The notes beneath the pieces are model-generated. The model was given only the letters and a program-made list of their open reading frames with translations. It did not search any database and was not told the DNA's origin. Positions 16,201-27,445 of a stretch of 64,000 nt of DNA are shown here, piece by piece. This DNA comes from Haliclona indistincta (taxonomy: Eukaryota > Porifera > Demospongiae > Haplosclerida > Chalinidae). Made by a program: the position numbers and the translations under genes. The first letter of the stretch is position 1; every line of letters starts with the position of its first letter. The DNA lies in assembly GCA_964017065.1 (NCBI GenBank), contig OZ024786.1, forward strand, positions 8,747,047 through 8,811,046, written 5' to 3'.

Positions 16201-19200
16201 TGTGAATTGGGTATTAATTTCTCACTTGTCTAGCAACTTCAAGTGATACATTTTGGGTTTGAATTACATCAACAGATTGTGTTAGGACATTAGCAACCAC
16301 TCTCAGATTGTCACTGTTCTGATCTGATGTTTCATTTGTTGAGGATACAATATTTGTGACATTACTGATGACTGAGTTAACATTTTCAATACTAACATTC
16401 ACCTACAAAATGATGTAGTTTCAAGATTATATGTAGAATTTTGGGTTTCTATAGTTCACCTGTTGAATTTCACTGAACTGTGTACTGACCACAGTCTCAC
16501 ATTGATCAACCATAGATGATGCCCAGTTGAATCTTGACACACATTGTCTAGTTGCCTTCTCGTCAGTTGGTCCATAGAAGCACCCAGTGCTAGCAGTAGT
16601 GCTAACTTCAGTCTCATTCCAATGGAATGATCCCCTCATGCCTTCTTCAATTGTTTCATAACTGCAGTATCCCAATGCTGATATACATAATAATAATTAT
16701 GGAGAACAAAGCATTGGTTTGTATGGATGATACCTGAAGTAGCCTCTGTTCCTTCAATAGTGAAGTTGTTACCTCTCAGTACAGTAATGATCTGGTCTAA
16801 GAACCTGTCAGGAGACAGTGACTGATCCTGAGGATCAATCGGACCAACTATAGTACACTCCACTCTGTCCCTTCCCACATCAACTGCACGTCTGAATGAA
16901 AAAGATTCATATACCAAAATCCTATAATAATTTATTATAGGCATACATTATTTTAAGTGCCCGTAGCATATTAATGTGTACCGATTATGCATGGTTACTG
17001 TCTTTGAATGATATCTGCATAACTACTTACCTGGATACATTTATACAATTCAGTGTAGATATGTCCACTTGCTGTAAAACCTGTCAAATTATTAGAATTC
17101 TTACAATGGGCTAGCACTCCTTGACAATTCATACCACATTCTCAATATTGTGGAGAGCTCACTGTATATTCTGGTCTGTCAAGATATCACTTAGAAATGA
17201 GGAAAACCTCATGTACAGTGTGAAATTCATTACTGGCTGAATGACTAGAAGAAATAACAAGAATTACAGTGGAATCTCTCTAAGACGGACACCATTGAGA
17301 CCAACAAAATTGTCCAGTATAGGGAAGGTGTGCTCTAGTCAGGGGTTTATGTAGGTTAATCCTTATACTTTGGGATTCAGTAAAAGTTCAATTTAGAGGG
17401 ATGAGGGTGTATGCTAAGAGGGGTTCGCTGTGAACGTAAGGCTCAGAATTATCTTGCTGTAAATAATAAAATTATGACCAAAATGAGTTATCTTTTTATC
17501 CTTGCAGTCAGTCGATCAATGTGATGCTTAAAAGTGAGTTACTTACTGATTCTGCAGTCAGTGAAATCGACAGCAACCCATGATCCACCTTGTGTACAGG
17601 TTCGACGGGCATCATAGGCTTGCCTAAATACACATGGCAGTGTAACAGTGTCACCTACTGGTGTTCTAGGCCAACTATAGGAACCAAACTGCTCCGTGTC
17701 AATATTCTCATGGTTACAGAATAATACAACTGCATGGAATTAACAATTAACAATAGTATCAGTGACTATGAATTTATTTGCTCACCAATAGACAGGGTCT
17801 TGAAGCTCATGGTAGCAGTGGTAGTGTTTCCTATGCAGTTACTAGCAGTCACAGTGTAGTTATATGTGGTATCCTCTTCCAGACCACTCAGTGTGTTGGA
17901 GTAAGTGGAGTTGGTTGCTGTAATGTCTGCTGTACCAATAATAATATTGCTGTGTGCCAGATCTGTGTCTCTCTCCAGACCAGTGTATAATATGTGGTAG
18001 GTCTCTCTAGTGTAGGCAATACTAGGGACAGTGATCATGATAGTGATGTTTGTAGGATTAAGAATAGTGACAGCAGCAATAGGAATATTGGGGGCTGACA
18101 TTTCTGTGTGTATGTGAAAAATGCCAGTACACGCATAGCAGTTTAAAAGCGGCTCACCTTTAATATACACAGTACTGCTAGCATTAGTGGTTACTGTTGG
18201 TGAGTCTGGGATCACAATCCTAGCCACACATTGATACACTCCAGCATCACTGATTTCAGCTTTGCTGACATTCAGGGTATTCACTACATTTGTTCCATTA
18301 TCACTGACAGATACATCACCTGCACGCATTGAACCATTGTGTAGCCATTGAACTATTAGGTCAGGAATCAGTACTACTGGCTTCATTGCTGTGCAGACCA
18401 GAGTAAAGTTATCATGAGTGCTTGACTCTAGACAGGTAGACTCTAATACATTGACCATGGTTGGTGCAACAATGAAGTTGCTAATGATGGGGTCTGTAAA
18501 ACATAATGCAAGACAATTATTATACAACTGCCCTCATTCTTTGGTTTACCTTTTACACTAACTGTAGTACTCTCATTGACCAGTGCAGAGTCCTCCACAT
18601 ATAGTAGTGTGTTGTTACTATTAATACCAATACTGCACTCATAACTACCACTATCCATGCTACTACTCAGAGTACTAAACACTAACTGGCTCTGATAGCG
18701 ATTGGTCGAGATCATAGTTACCATGGTAATGTTAATACGAGGGTTTGCATACGTGTCAAAGTCATCGTCGTCATCTTTAGACCACATCATTTCCACATCG
18801 AATGGTGTGTTCACAGTGAATGGTATGTCAATAACACATGTTATGGTGAGAGTACTGCCAGCAAGATAGGTCTGTGATGTGCTGCTGTTGACTGTGTCAT
18901 CAGCTGACGAGAGTGATAGAGAGACAGTGGGAGATGGGACTGCATGAGTAGAAATCAAAGTCACACTTACAATATATGTATCAGCTATCCTCTCACTTTT
19001 TACCCTAATATCTACCATGCTGTCATTAGTGACAGTGACATTGATGGCACTGATATCAACAGTAGCAGTACATGTGTACTGTCCAGCATCAGAAGTATTG
19101 ATAGAGTCAAAAGAGAGAATGACAGTGTTGTTAGTCCTCACAGCTTCCACACTAATGCTGTTCAAAGCTATATCATCATTGTAACTAACAGATTGCTTTG

Positions 19201-22200
19201 TCCATGCAATGTTTGGCTGAACTATTAGTCCTTCTATCACATCCACTATACATGTGAGTGTGGTGGTGGAGCCAGGAGACATGGTACCACTGGAGATGAT
19301 CGTTACAATTGGAGGAGGAAGAGCTAAATAAGAGGATAAGGCATGTTAACTATTATTGTCTATGCATTTGTGTATATGCCTGTGCATGTACCAACATACA
19401 GTACTCACCCAGCACAGTGATATTAATGGAGCTATTGACAGTAGTAGGTATGACAAGGCTTTCAGCAGGATCTGAGTTGACATTGACCGAGCAAGTAAAT
19501 ACTGTAGTATCTGCGACATTGTCGAGTGGACTAATAGAGAGAATAGAGGTAAAAAAAGAGTGATTTCCAGACTGGACAGCGCTGGAGTTGGTGGTGATTC
19601 TTGGTGATGATAATCCCTTTGGAGTACTCCAGGTGAAGTTCACTATCACATTGATATCATCCACATTAGTGAGAGTGATGGTGCAGGTGAGGTCACGAGC
19701 TGTACCAGCCACCATTGGTACTGACGGGTTGACAGGTTGAACTGCTAGTATGAGAGGAGGGACTGGAAAAGAGAGAATATTCAACTATTAAAAGCTGACA
19801 AACAACCTATGTACACAATACTTACTCATGGCTAAAAATAAATATACTCACAGTTTACTGAAATATTGTAGTCTTTACTACCATCAAAGGCATAGACAGT
19901 AGATATGTTAAGGGTCACCATACACCGGTACTGTCCTCTGTGACTAAATTTCAGAGGAGAGAATGAGATGGTGAGAGTTGTGGTAGCAAGGGTAGTCTCT
20001 TTGGTAGCAGTTGGAAAACTTGTAATGCCTCCATTGACCTTTATCCAAGTAACAGTTGGTTGTAATGCCTCTGTTGGCATAGCAACATTGCACACAAGAG
20101 AGAAGGCTTGACCTGCTTTAGTAGAACCAACAGTACTTAATGAAATTTCTGGATCAGGAAGATCTATAATCGATAATGACAATGTATAATGACAATGTAT
20201 ACTTTATGCACATGACTGAACTATAGTGAAATTTAAGTTACAACATACAGTACCTGTGACATTGAGGTAAGTTGTCATATTTCTTGATGATGGTAAAAGA
20301 AATGGTTGATTGGTAGCCCTCATTACAGTTACATTACACTGGTAGTCTCCAGTATCCATATCATCTGCTGGGTCAAACATCAGTACACTAGTGTATGGTG
20401 CTGACTGTAACATGTCCACTATTATGATACGATCATTGGAGCTGCTACTGGTCAGCTGTTCTCCATTAGGTGCAATCCACATACTGGACACAGTGACAGG
20501 AGTGCTGACAATGGTAGTGTCTATTGTAGCAGTACAGGTCAGGTTGACAGGAGTGCCTTCATACAGTGTAGTAGGTGTGCTAAGAGTGAGCTGAGGAGGA
20601 GCAACTATGGAGGGAAATAAAGTTATATGTTAGTATACTTGGTATAATTACTTGCTATCTGGAGGTTATCAAACACAATGTTAGTGAAAAAACTGCCAGA
20701 AACTTGAACCACAGCACGACAAACGTATGTCCCAGCATCACCAGTCATTCCAGGATTGAAGATATGTGGTAAGATGTACGCTAATCCATCTCGAGACTGA
20801 TCTTCTGACATTCCTCCTGGTGGTTCATTGAATGACAAGAAGACTGTTGGTGTCACTGCCAATCTTTCTACTACTCCATCCAGTCTGCAAGTAATGTTGA
20901 AGTTGTCTCCAGCGGTAAATACTCCAAGAATAATGACACGAGGAGTGAAAAGTGCATTGTTGAGTGCTATGTACAAACATCAATGCATGTATATATGCAT
21001 AGAGAGAGCAGTACTTACCTTCTACTGTCAGTTGTTCATCCGCACTAGCAGAATCTTGTAATACATACTGTTGTCCTGATGCTGGCAGCACTGTAGCTCT
21101 GCAGGTGATGGTCCTGCCATTATCACGCATCATATTGAACCGATTGATACGTAGAGTGTCACCAGTGATATTGTAGTCAGCTCCAATGGTGAGTAGTGAT
21201 GGTCCCAGCCATTGATACATGATAGTAGTGGGTGTGTCCACATACTCACTGATAGTTGCACTACACATGAAGTCACTAAATGTGTCCACATACAGTGTAT
21301 CATTAGGTATGATGGTCACTGTGACACTGATGATGGAGACTGCAGGAGAATGAGTTATAAATAATTTACCAATACTCACTGGTCACATTAAGATCAATCT
21401 CATCAGTGATGTTGATAGTGGTTCCATTACTAACCACAGTTCCCATACACTGATACTGTCCACTATCAGATGTACGTAGTTGATTGATGGTGAGTGTGGA
21501 GGTATTTGATGTGGTGGTTACGGTGACTCTGCTGCCAGCAACTACTACAGTATTATTCTTCATCCAATTCAGAGTCACTGACAACTCTTGGGGGACGCTG
21601 CACTCCAAAGAACGAGAGCTTCCTGCTAGTACAAGATCACCAAGATTGTCTAGAGCAACTGTCACAACTGGTTGATCAACTATATTAACAATTCATAAAA
21701 ATTAGCTGCTGCAGTACAATGAAACATTACCTGTGATATTTATTGTCTTAGTGAATCTCTGTGTTGTGCCGGCTGAACTTATCAGTACACATCTATATGT
21801 ACCAGAATCTAAGAGACCAAGCTGATTGAATGTGTAGTTTACTGAATATGTCTCTTCAAACAATGGCAGATCATACACTTCACTAGCCAGAACATCAGAA
21901 GGATCTTGAATTGACACGTTAAGGAATTCCACCTCATTTTGAATAATAGTAGCCGTGCATGTAATTTTGAGACTCTCTGATCCTACTAAGCTAGTACCAC
22001 TGGAGAAGAAACTGGTAATTTCTACAAAAGAGAATAGCAATATTATTGGTCTTCTATTTTATATATAATTTAATGCTTAATATACATCTGGACAAACATT
22101 ACTGATAAACTCTTACGTGCATATGCAGCTTGAACAGTCACATTACTTATAATCACTGCAGTGGATAATCCAGTCCCAAGTGTCACAACTTGCTGTGGAA

Positions 22201-23161
22201 TGTTATCTTTTCTACCCAGTACAGTCACAGTGCAGTTGTATTCTCCCGCCTCTCTCCCCGTAACAGTCAATGTCACCCTGGTCACATCAGGCATGTCTGG
22301 GTCTGACGCATTGATGGAGTCAACGTCACCATTTAGCAGATACTGTGCTTGGAGAACCTCTCTAGTAATATTGTACGATGATGTGTCCAGGGCCTGACCA
22401 TCTCTTGCACACTCAACCACAGTGGGAGGTCCATTGGAAGAGTTGAATGATAGAGTGAATACAGATGGGTCAGCATGTATTAGGGCAAACTGCATGTAAG
22501 TATCAACAATGGGGCCCACTGAAAAATTAAGGTTATTTTGATACTGCCTTATGCTAACAATAATTATACTCACTATAGTTATCATATATTGCTCCTGTGT
22601 ACACACCTGCTGTTAGTGTGTGGGATGTGTTCATTTCATCACGAATTATACACTGCACTAGTCCAATGTTATCAGTCCCTGCAAGCCCAGTGTCTCTCAC
22701 TAGCCCCACCTGACCAGGACATGTCACTATCTGGTAGGGAACAGTATCGAGATTAACATCAGTGTTAGTATCAATGTCTTCTGAAGGGACCACACTAGGG
22801 GAGCCTTCAGTAGGTTGAAACCAAGTTCCATTGTGTGTGTTAGTATTTGCAGATTGACACCACAAGGCTCGAGTAGGGGTTTGACTGCTGAAGCCATCTG
22901 GTTCTAACTGACTAGCACGCAGCATCAAAAAATCGGGAATTGGTTGAGAAGCTTCTTGGAAGTATAGTCTCACTCCTGGCAATAATTGTTAAAAGTATAA
23001 CTATAATAATTATTCAACTAACCTTGTGTTGGTAGGTCAGTGTTAGGCACTATCTCTCCTTGTGAGTTCATGGGTGGAGTACACTGTTGTCCTAATAGAC
23101 AAGTTACCATCAGCATGATGATAAAGGGGGCACACCAGGCAGTCCAATCGCAATGAGCCAT
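13254..23161 (-). CDS. Adhesion GPCR with Ig, FN3, HRM, GAIN/GPS and 7TM; two frame breaks
   Basis: The start at 23161 gives a signal peptide (core PFIIMLMVTCLLG). Exons, high to low: 23161-23023, 22975-22574, 22518-22117, 22021-21731, 21679-21380, 21339-21019, 20966-20652, 20604-20254, 20163-19852, 19762-19409, 19323-18997, 18939-18550, 18493-18158 (eleven Ig-like exons from 22518), 18094-17786 (FN3-like), 17729-17547 (HRM-like), an unresolved part 17244-17031, 16891-16734 (SEA-like), 16677-16460 (HRM), 16402-16226, 16177-16101, 16052-15950, 15397-15346, 15293-14922 (GAIN, RRCVFWDF), 14873-14762 (GPS end CECDHLTNF), 14679-14531 (TM1), 14474-14212, 14162-14081, 14026-13254 (TM5-7, tail). The reading frame is lost in the GPS exon (about 14834-14844) and in a 7-A run at 13665-13671. 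A base restored at the first site and one removed at the second would recover family-like sequence. The tail ends EETSL, a class I PDZ-ligand pattern. It is either a functional receptor with assembly errors or a young pseudogene. Confidence 0.88.
17265..17432 (-). mobile_element. Mariner-like MITE copy (CAGTGGAACCTCTCTAAG end)
   Basis: It lies in a GPCR intron and matches in reverse the copies at 42816, 58091 and 63199. Shared text includes CTAAGACGGACACCATTGAG and CAGGGGTTTAT. The TACAGTGGAA end resembles Tc1/mariner or pogo-type termini; this class call is an inference. Confidence 0.6.
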
Positions 23162-23210
23162 GTTATCGGTGTTACCTGCAAACTATAGTTTGTATTGCTA
23201 CCATCACAAT

Positions 23211-23218
23211 TTATATAT
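23211..23218 (-). promoter_or_regulatory. TATA-like box upstream of the GPCR
   Basis: On the minus strand this reads TATATAAA, 50 bp before the chosen GPCR start codon, at a plausible distance for a very short 5' UTR. Confidence 0.35.
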
Positions 23219-23813
23219 CAGCTATACTACTCCCACACTCTGAGACATGACTAATAATAATTATTCTCCAAACCCTATAATTATATTGTCCATGGATTTA
23301 TTCGCAGCAGTGTGTAGCTATGCATAATAATTGCAGGCGTATGATTTTTGCTATAATATTATTTGGGGTCTGAAAACAATCAGCCTCTTGAGTGTGATAC
23401 ATGATTGTTACTGTCTGCATCCATAATCACAACTGTATAATAACTGAACATACACATACAATGAATACCATTGAACTTCATTGTTTATGACAACTGGCAA
23501 CTTGATTATAATATTCATAGTGTCTTGCATAAAAAATGTTTTTACCTCTAAAGGTTTTGGAAAAGCAGCTCAGGTTACTTACAAGAGGCCTCTCTCATAA
23601 CTGTGAAAGTAAACTACATGATTGAGAAATCATCTTTTTTCCCTGCTAACATCAGCTGGCAGTGCTTTCTTACTGAAGTTCCCATTCCTCTTGTCATTCT
23701 CCTCAGCTTGATCTCTCCCATGACTTTTTGGTTGTGGGGTATCTGGAAGGGTGCTTTCAGTCCTCAAGCCACAATTTGCTATGCAAACAGTTCGCAAATC
23801 AATATTACGTTAT

Positions 23814-23876
23814 AGGGCTGTCAAAACTGCATGTATGTAAATGTGAATTTGTGGGTGTGGATATTTTGACAGCCCC
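23814..23876. repeat. 63-bp foldback with GGGCTGTCAAAA ends
   Basis: GGGCTGTCAAAA at the left end and TTTTGACAGCCC at the right end are exact reverse complements enclosing about 40 bp. It is probably a minimal MITE; other copies were not seen. Confidence 0.6.
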
Positions 23877-23961
23877 ATTAAAATCCTGGATATGCAACTG
23901 AAAACATTATAATAATGTATCTTGTCTATTTATCATGCAATTTACTGTTATCATTTACTGT

Positions 23962-24638
23962 TCCCTGTTGGTTTACATTTTGGACCAGTAGCAGATTTCT
24001 TTATCCCCACATCTTTTTGATTTCGTTAGAAATCTTTTTATTTTCTTGTTTGTGTCCTTTTTTCTTTTTCAGTGAGTTGCATATTTTTGGAATTCTGCAA
24101 GATCATGCATGATCTCTGTTTCCACCATTCGTTTTGTTTGCTTTTGTTGATATTTTCTATGATGTGAGCTTTATTTTAAATTGTAGCTCATAATTATAGA
24201 AGACTCCAAATATTATGGCGTCTAACACTTAGCTGACAACTGTTCTTGATCGTGAACTCGTCAAATGTATATCGTCTTTTCGCTAAAAACTAAGTTCAAA
24301 AGGCACCTGCCAGGAGAATTTCACGCCTGTTCGTGGGTGTTTTGGTCTCGGAACTGCTCGCTTAAAGGCGGCAGGCGCGCTGAAGAAAGAAGAAAACGAA
24401 GATGACGAAACTCGATTTTCACCGTTTCCTGGTTCGTCACTTTAGTAACAATTTCGAGCAAGCTTCTTGCTACTGTAAGATGGGGCAACGCCAGAGAGTA
24501 GATCTAAGTGTCTTTGGACGTATAAAATTCATCACCAGGCGAAATATCAGCATTTGAACGCTAATACATTGTATGTAGCCGCCATCTTGTTTTCTCGTTC
24601 ATCCCTATATAGGGAGTCACTACCGTGCCTCCCTAATA
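23962..24638 (-). mobile_element. Dispersed element with GGGAGGCACGGTAGTG end, copy 2
   Basis: Reverse-strand copy of the element at 11391. It reads outward to CACTACCGTGCCTCCCTAATA at its right end and shares most of its length with copy 1, minus an internal segment. The two copies lie in opposite orientation on either side of the GPCR gene. Confidence 0.65.
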
Positions 24639-25063
24639 GTGAATAGGAAAAGTTACAAATGAAATATGTCCACTTACAGTATATTATTGGGTATGGAGGG
24701 TTATACTGTGACGCTGCATGCATACAGGAGAATTACGTAGACTTGAACCACTTTCTGGTCACATTAATACATTGTACTGCATATTTCAACACATCACTAA
24801 CAATCTCAATCGTTTAACATTCTTTCATTCAATAAAAATCATAATTATTACATATATTCATTCTGACGTAATGTACCGATTGTGGTGGTATAGATACTGA
24901 TAATTTCAGCGAAGCTATTTCATGCTTATGTTGAATACTTCACAATGTCTTATGCATGGTGACTACAATTATGCTTACAATAGGAATGCATATTTGTACA
25001 TCACATAATAAAATTCACAATAGAACAGTTTAATGCATGATAGCTGCACGATTAGACACAAAT

Positions 25064-25320
25064 GTGACCTAATTTGCGAAAAGGGGTATTTGTGCTCCTG
25101 AAAATTTTGAACGCATGCCTGTAATCAAATGGCTGTTTCTCGGATAAATGAAGAACAGTGACTTTGAATTTTTTTATACAGCAAGCAGAATAATCAAGTA
25201 TAATAAATACAAACTTTCATTAACTTTCAATTATGTTTGACTGAGTAGCAGCTATTTGATTACAGGCATGCGCTCAAAATTTTCAGGAGCACAAATACCC
25301 CTTTTCGCAAATTAGGTCAC
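25064..25320. mobile_element. GTGACC-ended MITE, copy 1 (257 bp)
   Basis: The inverted ends GTGACCTAATTTGCGAAAAG and reverse complement span about 70 bp (with the GGGGTATTTGTGCTCCTGAA block). AAAT flanks both sides (25060-25063 and 25321-25324), suggesting a 4-bp target duplication. Related copies lie at 37974-38225 and about 45548-45803. Confidence 0.8.
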
Positions 25321-25924
25321 AAATTAATTTGCACAATAGCTTACTGTGCATCATTGCTCAGGCATGCATTCCAATTAGTGCATACAATAACTGCACAATG
25401 TACGTAGTTGATATAGAATATTTTCTATAAGAACCTTGCAAATAATTATTGTGTATTAATTTTGGAAATGCTCACTTGAAGTTATAAAGCTTCGCATGTC
25501 AAATCATAAATGTGGAATATTGTGCATGCATGCAAGTGTTATAGTGTTTATTTTATACATGCAGCTAATGATAAAATGAAATTTAATGGATAAAATTTTT
25601 TACAGAAAAAACATTTCTCGATCTACAGTAATTTTACAGACGATTTCAGTTGCATTTGAAAATTTGATTTGTGTTCGAAGATGCTGTAATGCTTTTGTTG
25701 GACAATTTTTTAGCAATCTGCCAACAAATGTCATTACAGCATCGCGGAATGCAGATGAAATTATCAAACGCAACTCAAATTGACTGTATTTGAGAACAAA
25801 ATTAATAATGTATGCATAGAAAATTCACACAGGTCTCTAATTTGCTTCATGCACATGGAAGCACACAACTATTCCACTACATGACTATGATCCCGGCATA
25901 CAAAAACACACGAGCGCTATTACA

Positions 25925-27445
25925 CTACATAGTAAGCAAGCAACATACAGTTATTGTTATCACAGTTGCAATACTTGAAATAACTTGAAATGCACTTGAG
26001 GGGCGTAACTCTCTGATCACTAAGTTGGCTGCATCAACCCCACTGAAGTAACCTCCATGAACATATCCATAATAATTCTTACTGACACCTTCTCCAGTTA
26101 TGTACAGATTACCAATGGGAGCTGCAATAATGTCTTGCATCTCATCAGTCAAGTTGACTAGAGCACTAGAGAAGGCACCATTGTAAAGTGGATTTGATCC
26201 CCAATCAGGGACTAAAATGTTCAATAGTTCAGCTTTAAAATTAGGATATATTGTGCGTAATGCATCCATTATCTGCCCTTTAGTAATGTTTATGTTTTGA
26301 TTAGCAACTTCCAATGCTCTTTCACTTGTAAGAATAGCCAGAAGCACATTTGGGTTTGATGGATAGTATTGTCCAACCGGTTGAAATACAGCATAATCAC
26401 CAATGTCTTGTGTAGCTCGGCCTATGAAGACCAAGTCTGAATCAACGTCCCAAAATGTTTCATTAAACTCAAGATAAATTCTCAAAAATAAGCCATTTCT
26501 GATCGAATTAATAGCGTCTCTTTTTGATTTTGGTAGCTCAGGTGAAAACATATCATTATTTCTTTGCAACACCCCGATCGAAAAGGTGACAATAGCATAT
26601 TTGCCGCAAAACTTTCTCTCACTCTCACTAGTAGCACACACACATTCACTGTTGCTGTAGTCAATAGTTGTAATGGTTGTGTTCAGTTCCAATCTCTCGG
26701 TCAGATTAAACTCATCACCCATGCAACGGGCAAGATATGCATAGCCTCGTTCATCTGTCACATAAAAGTTGTCTTCTCCAAAATTAGAAGTGTTGTCACC
26801 TTGCAGTGTTTGATAAAGAGATAACTTTTCTGGAGTATTTGCATGACCAAAGTTAAAATTCATAAAATCTAGTAAGTTGTCAGCAGGGGTTGTTGGATTC
26901 CATCCGGCATTAATCAATGCTGACCGTATTGACCTGTCCGGTATTCCATCTCTTTGCTGTGATGTGATATTTGCTCCGATGTTTTTTTCTGCTTCTTCTA
27001 TATCATTGTAGCGCAGCGAGTCAGTGTCGTTAGTAATATTGTTACCATTCGTGTCATACACTTTCAGTGGTCCTGGCTCCCATGCCAATTTCGTAAATAC
27101 TCCTTTCAAACCACATCTTTGCTTGAGTGTCCATAACGGATTTGTAGGTTTGTTTTCCGTGCTTGTCGTTTCGTCTCGGACTCCGTGAATCCAGTTGGCA
27201 CCAACTTCTACTGTGATGCCTGCAAACTTCATTGACCTGACTCTTCCACCGATTTCGTCTCTTGCTTCGAGAACGAGAAAATTTTTAATTTCTGCATCAA
27301 AGAGCGTTTTAGCAGCAGCTACTCCCGAAAATCCAGCACCTAGAATCAGCACGTCGGCATCAGGACTGTTGCACGTACCAGCCGCCTCGCTGCAAACAAT
27401 GATTGTTAAAATCAAGAACACGTAGGTAGCCTGCAAGTTATTCAT
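25925..27445 (-). CDS. Secreted/membrane polyamine-oxidase-like flavoprotein, PAO-1
   Basis: This is an intronless 506-codon gene of the FAD-dependent amine oxidase family (polyamine oxidase, spermine oxidase, LSD1). The start at MNNLQATYVFLILTIIVCSE gives a signal peptide; a Met 50 codons upstream is open but would bury it. Motifs in order are DVLILGAGFSGVAAA (dinucleotide-binding fold), LEARDEIGGRVRS, VEVGANWIHG (FAD), GLFLRIYLEFNETFWD (flavin-site strand), PDWGSNPLYNGAFSS, and LYITGEGVSKNYYGYVHGGY (C-terminal FAD motif). Many N-x-S/T sites fit a secreted protein. A hydrophobic C-terminus (VISSIATVITITVCCLL) suggests a membrane or GPI anchor. The residue equivalent to LSD1 Lys661 is Arg. 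Substrate is unknown; polyamines are inferred from the family. It is nearly identical in its mature part to PAO-2, which lies in opposite orientation. Confidence 0.93.
   Translation of the reverse strand: MNNLQATYVFLILTIIVCSEAAGTCNSPDADVLILGAGFSGVAAAKTLFDAEIKNFLVLEARDEIGGRVRSMKFAGITVEVGANWIHGVRDETTSTENKPTNPLWTLKQRCGLKGVFTKLAWEPGPLKVYDTNGNNITNDTDSLRYNDIEEAEKNIGANITSQQRDGIPDRSIRSALINAGWNPTTPADNLLDFMNFNFGHANTPEKLSLYQTLQGDNTSNFGEDNFYVTDERGYAYLARCMGDEFNLTERLELNTTITTIDYSNSECVCATSESERKFCGKYAIVTFSIGVLQRNNDMFSPELPKSKRDAINSIRNGLFLRIYLEFNETFWDVDSDLVFIGRATQDIGDYAVFQPVGQYYPSNPNVLLAILTSERALEVANQNINITKGQIMDALRTIYPNFKAELLNILVPDWGSNPLYNGAFSSALVNLTDEMQDIIAAPIGNLYITGEGVSKNYYGYVHGGYFSGVDAANLVIRELRPSSAFQVISSIATVITITVCCLLTM

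Larger units (their letters stand above)
23162..25924. other. Intergenic between GPCR and PAO-1
   Basis: The region separates the GPCR start from the end of the first amine-oxidase gene. It holds a TATA-like box, a 63-bp foldback, the second copy of the dispersed element and a GTGACC MITE. No gene was recognised in the rest. Confidence 0.5.

Noticed and set aside
18944..22756. Several 60-95-codon plus-strand open frames across the GPCR locus
   Set aside because: Each is antisense to an Ig-domain exon and lacks recognisable features.
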